Below, piece by piece: positions 62,287 through 64,000 of a DNA stretch of 64,000 bases. This DNA is from Cohaesibacter gelatinilyticus (GTDB lineage Bacteria > Pseudomonadota > Alphaproteobacteria > Rhizobiales > Cohaesibacteraceae). The stretch spans positions 372,001 to 436,000 of the forward strand of contig NZ_OBEL01000001.1 in NCBI RefSeq assembly GCF_900215605.1, written 5' to 3'. Each line of letters starts with the position of its first letter. Within the stretch, counting starts at the first letter, position 1. Position numbers and translations under genes: made by a program. Under the pieces are notes generated by a model. The model was not told the origin of the DNA and searched no databases. It was given only the letters and a program-made list of their open reading frames with translations.

Positions 62287-62532
62287 ATGAGCGAGATTTC
62301 TTCTCTGACCTTTGAACAGGCTCTGGCCGAATTGGAGCAGATCGTTCAGCGCTTGGAGCGTGGCGATGTGGAGCTGGAAAAGTCCATCGAAATTTATGAG
62401 CGCGGCGAAGCGCTCAAGAAACATTGTGATGCTCTGCTGAAAAAGGCCGAAGAAAAGGTCGAGAAAATCCGCATGTCTGCAAGTGGCGAAGCACAGGGCA
62501 CGGAGCCCCTGGATGTGAAGTGGGACGGTTAG
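62287..62532 (+). CDS. xseB: exodeoxyribonuclease VII small subunit
   Basis: The 81-residue protein is Xse[21 protein letters not shown], followed by [20 protein letters not shown] and a [19 protein letters not shown] end with a two-helix bundle. It wraps XseA, the large nuclease subunit, which is not in the window. Exo VII degrades single-stranded DNA in mismatch and crosslink repair. The N-terminal LTFEQALxELExIVxxLE motif is diagnostic. It stands between SDR and enoyl-CoA hydratase genes; in many alphaproteobacteria xseB lies next to the deacetylase-family gene and dxs/tlyA, so part of that order is preserved here. Confidence 0.95.
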   Translation: MSEISSLTFEQALAELEQIVQRLERGDVELEKSIEIYERGEALKKHCDALLKKAEEKVEKIRMSASGEAQGTEPLDVKWDG

Positions 62533-62667
62533 AGCTCAAGCTGACTAACCACTGCTGGGCACCAAGCTATTCACTTATGATCTAACTGCATGAGGTTGCT
62601 ACTTTACCGTGATCCGATCTGCGGGTTACGGTGATGCAATTAGAGATTTGCATCGGGGAAAGCAGAG

Positions 62668-63423
62668 ATGGCAATTGCATGTGAGCATATCGGGCTGGAA
62701 ATCAAAGATGGTATGCGTTTGATCCGCATGCAGCGGCCGGAAAAGAAAAATGCCCTGACACAGCCGATGTATCAGGCTATGGCCGCAGCTATTTCAGATG
62801 CGAATAGTGATGACGACACCAAAGTGACCGTTCTTCTGGGAGAACCGGGAGCTTTTTGTGCAGGCAACGATATCGCTGATTTTGCACAGATGGCCAAAGG
62901 CGGTGCTTTAGGGCAGCCAATTATCGACTTGCTATATGCCTTGGCGCGCAGTGAAAAGCCAATCGTAGCAGGTGTTGACGGATTGGCTATCGGCATTGGC
63001 ACGACCATGCTGCTTCACTGCGATTATGTTGTGGCCAGTATGATCTCTCGCTTCAAAACACCCTTTACCGATCTGGCACTTGTCCCGGAAGCTGCGAGCT
63101 CTCTGATCGCTCCACGCCTCATGGGACATCAAAAAGCTTTTGAACTGCTTTGTATGAGTGAGTTATGGGATGCAAATCAGATGGCCCAAACTGGCTTGAT
63201 CAACAAGCTGGTCAGTTCTGAAGAGGTTGAAGGCAATGCACTGGAAGCGGCAAACGTCATTGCTTCAAAGCCACAGGCAGCAATGAAGGCTGCACGTGCT
63301 TTACTGCGTTCAGTTAGCCAGAGTGAGGTTGAAGCTCAAATTGAGAAGGAAGCGACGGCATTCCGCGCTCAACTGGCGTCAAGTGAAGCTCAAGCGGCTT
63401 TTGCCGCATTTCTGAAGAAATAG
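62668..63423 (+). CDS. enoyl-CoA hydratase/isomerase (crotonase) family protein
   Basis: The 251-residue protein has the crotonase fold: IRMQRPEKKNALTQPMYQAM, VLLGEPGAFCAGNDIADFAQ (first oxyanion-hole backbone), KPIVAGVDGLAIGIGTTMLL (second oxyanion hole) and RFKTPFTDLALVPEAASSLI (SxLiaPrlmG end). In the second active-site position, Glu is seen in VPEAASS, but the first catalytic Glu of true hydratases is replaced by an Ile/Gly context, so isomerase or a degenerate role is possible. It is a single gene after xseB. Confidence 0.88.
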   Translation: MAIACEHIGLEIKDGMRLIRMQRPEKKNALTQPMYQAMAAAISDANSDDDTKVTVLLGEPGAFCAGNDIADFAQMAKGGALGQPIIDLLYALARSEKPIVAGVDGLAIGIGTTMLLHCDYVVASMISRFKTPFTDLALVPEAASSLIAPRLMGHQKAFELLCMSELWDANQMAQTGLINKLVSSEEVEGNALEAANVIASKPQAAMKAARALLRSVSQSEVEAQIEKEATAFRAQLASSEAQAAFAAFLKK

Positions 63424-63504
63424 CAGGCATTGATCTGAGAAACAAAAGACCCGATTTTCGAAACAAACCGAGCCTCTAGATAAGTGGAGTTTTTGGAGCC
63501 GCGA

Positions 63505-63762
63505 CTAATCGCTTCCACCATCACTGTCAGCTTGATGCTCGGCGTCGCTTTGAACTTCACTATCCTGTTTCACGATAGCAGGCATGAACAACACTACCAA
63601 AATGCCGGCCCCGAAGGTTGCGACAGAGAGAATAAACCAGATGGTCCCTGAGCGACCCTTGGCTTTTGCTGTAATTGCACCAATGATCCCGGCAAGCAGA
63701 AGTACTTGAAGCACAACCATCTCGTAACTGCCGATCTGAAAAATTCCCGGTAAACTTGGCAT
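63505..63762 (-). CDS. small two-helix membrane protein
   Basis: The 85-residue protein has two hydrophobic helices (EMVVLQVLLLAGIIGAITAK and GTIWFILSVATFGAGILVVL) separated by a basic AKGRSG loop, then an acidic tail (SEVQSDAEHQADSDGGSD). The ATG at 63762 has AGGAG seven nt upstream. The family is unknown to me; the plan recalls small PLDc_N-like or PMP3-like membrane proteins, but a match cannot be asserted. It stands convergent to the crotonase gene. Confidence 0.62.
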   Translation of the reverse strand: MPSLPGIFQIGSYEMVVLQVLLLAGIIGAITAKAKGRSGTIWFILSVATFGAGILVVLFMPAIVKQDSEVQSDAEHQADSDGGSD

Positions 63763-63829
63763 TGAGGTCTCCTAACAAATATCGCCCCCAGATAGGCGCT
63801 TTAAGGCCAAAAATCAATGCGGCAATTAC

Positions 63830-64000
63830 TCAAGCCCAGCCTTCTATCAATGTCTTGCGCCATGCACCCCATTGATTGATGGCGTTTGCACATGATTGAT
63901 AGCCTGCGCCTGTCGGGTGAAGGCCGTCTCCTTGCTTCAATGCGGATTGATAATCTGCATCTCCCAGCATGGCTCCGAACAGATCGAAAAAGGGAATATT
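63830..64000 (-). CDS. SGNH/GDSL-type esterase, C-terminus only (window edge)
   Basis: Reading the complement from the right edge gives 56 codons ending at the stop at 63830, with DYQSALKQGDGLHPTGAGYQ and a helical end (SCANAINQWGAWRKTLIEGW). The DGLHPTxxGY segment is block V of SGNH/GDSL hydrolases (catalytic Asp and His). The rest lies beyond the window, so signal peptide, Ser block and full length cannot be seen. Confidence 0.72.
   Translation of the reverse strand, partial: NIPFFDLFGAMLGDADYQSALKQGDGLHPTGAGYQSCANAINQWGAWRKTLIEGWA

Noticed and set aside
1-64000. tRNA, rRNA, riboswitches, prophage, insertion sequences
   Set aside because: I saw no cloverleaf-like sequence, transposase, integrase or phage structural gene, and no conserved riboswitch core that I could recognise by eye; a covariance-model search would be needed to exclude small RNAs.

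Overview
The window looks like chromosomal DNA from an alphaproteobacterium, most likely a Hyphomicrobiales (Rhizobiales-type) marine or soil heterotroph; Cohaesibacter-like genera are my guess, not a demonstrated fact. The best evidence is the ATP synthase F0 cluster in the order atpI-atpB-atpE-atpF'-atpF, with no F1 genes following, which is the split arrangement typical of alphaproteobacteria. By eye base composition is near 50% GC. TTG and GTG starts are common. I found no rRNA, tRNA, CRISPR array, phage module or insertion sequence.

Layout. 1-5.8 kb: a DMT-type permease (cut by the window edge) and a glutathionyl-hydroquinone reductase under a divergent LysR regulator, a CbrC-like protein, a YdjM-like membrane hydrolase and a second LysR. 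6.1-7.5 kb: nitrilase plus VOC protein. 7.6-9.5 kb: Lrp-type regulator divergent from alanine dehydrogenase, separated by a perfect 47-bp palindrome. 9.5-13.9 kb: a decayed acyltransferase, a SRPBCC protein, three small membrane proteins and an RlmD/TrmA-type RNA methyltransferase. 14.1-16.4 kb: two tandem FecR-domain secreted proteins ending in Gly/Asn hexapeptide arrays (8 and 20 copies). 16.8-22.6 kb: quinone oxidoreductase-like flavoprotein, purD, SAP-domain protein, ubiA, ACT protein, TlyA methyltransferase. 22.6-26.6 kb: SCO copper chaperone with a DUF2946-like partner, then a small membrane protein, a helix-hairpin-helix membrane protein and an OmpA/Pal-domain protein. 26.9-34.1 kb: AlkZ-like glycosylase, cytochrome P460-like protein, ArsR/SRPBCC pair, DnaJ-type co-chaperone, M42 peptidase, RidA, LrgA/LrgB. 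34.1-43 kb: dxs, 5'-nucleotidase, mscL, Sua5-type tRNA modification enzyme, a DmdC-like acyl-CoA dehydrogenase. 43-46 kb: paired M16 peptidases. 46.7-49.6 kb: F0 ATP synthase operon with a good sigma-70-type promoter. 49.8-53 kb: serine hydrolase, AcuI-type acrylyl-CoA reductase and a TetR regulator. 53.4-64 kb: a small lysine-rich protein, two LysE/RhtB exporters, a VCBS-like secreted protein, pdxH, a lipoprotein, an MFS transporter, DUF805 protein, histone-deacetylase family hydrolase, SDR, xseB, enoyl-CoA hydratase, a small membrane protein and the end of a GDSL esterase.

Most of the region is core metabolism and envelope housekeeping. The parts that deserve a second look are the tandem FecR/GGGNGN proteins and their minisatellite, a 19-codon leader ORF whose Shine-Dalgarno sequence is buried in a 17-bp hairpin ahead of an ArgO-type exporter, the 47-bp palindrome between the Lrp regulator and ald, tandem operators in the arsR-like promoter, a decayed acyltransferase, and a three-copy dispersed palindromic repeat. 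Start codons were re-chosen wherever a ribosome binding site or a family N-terminus argued against the longest frame.
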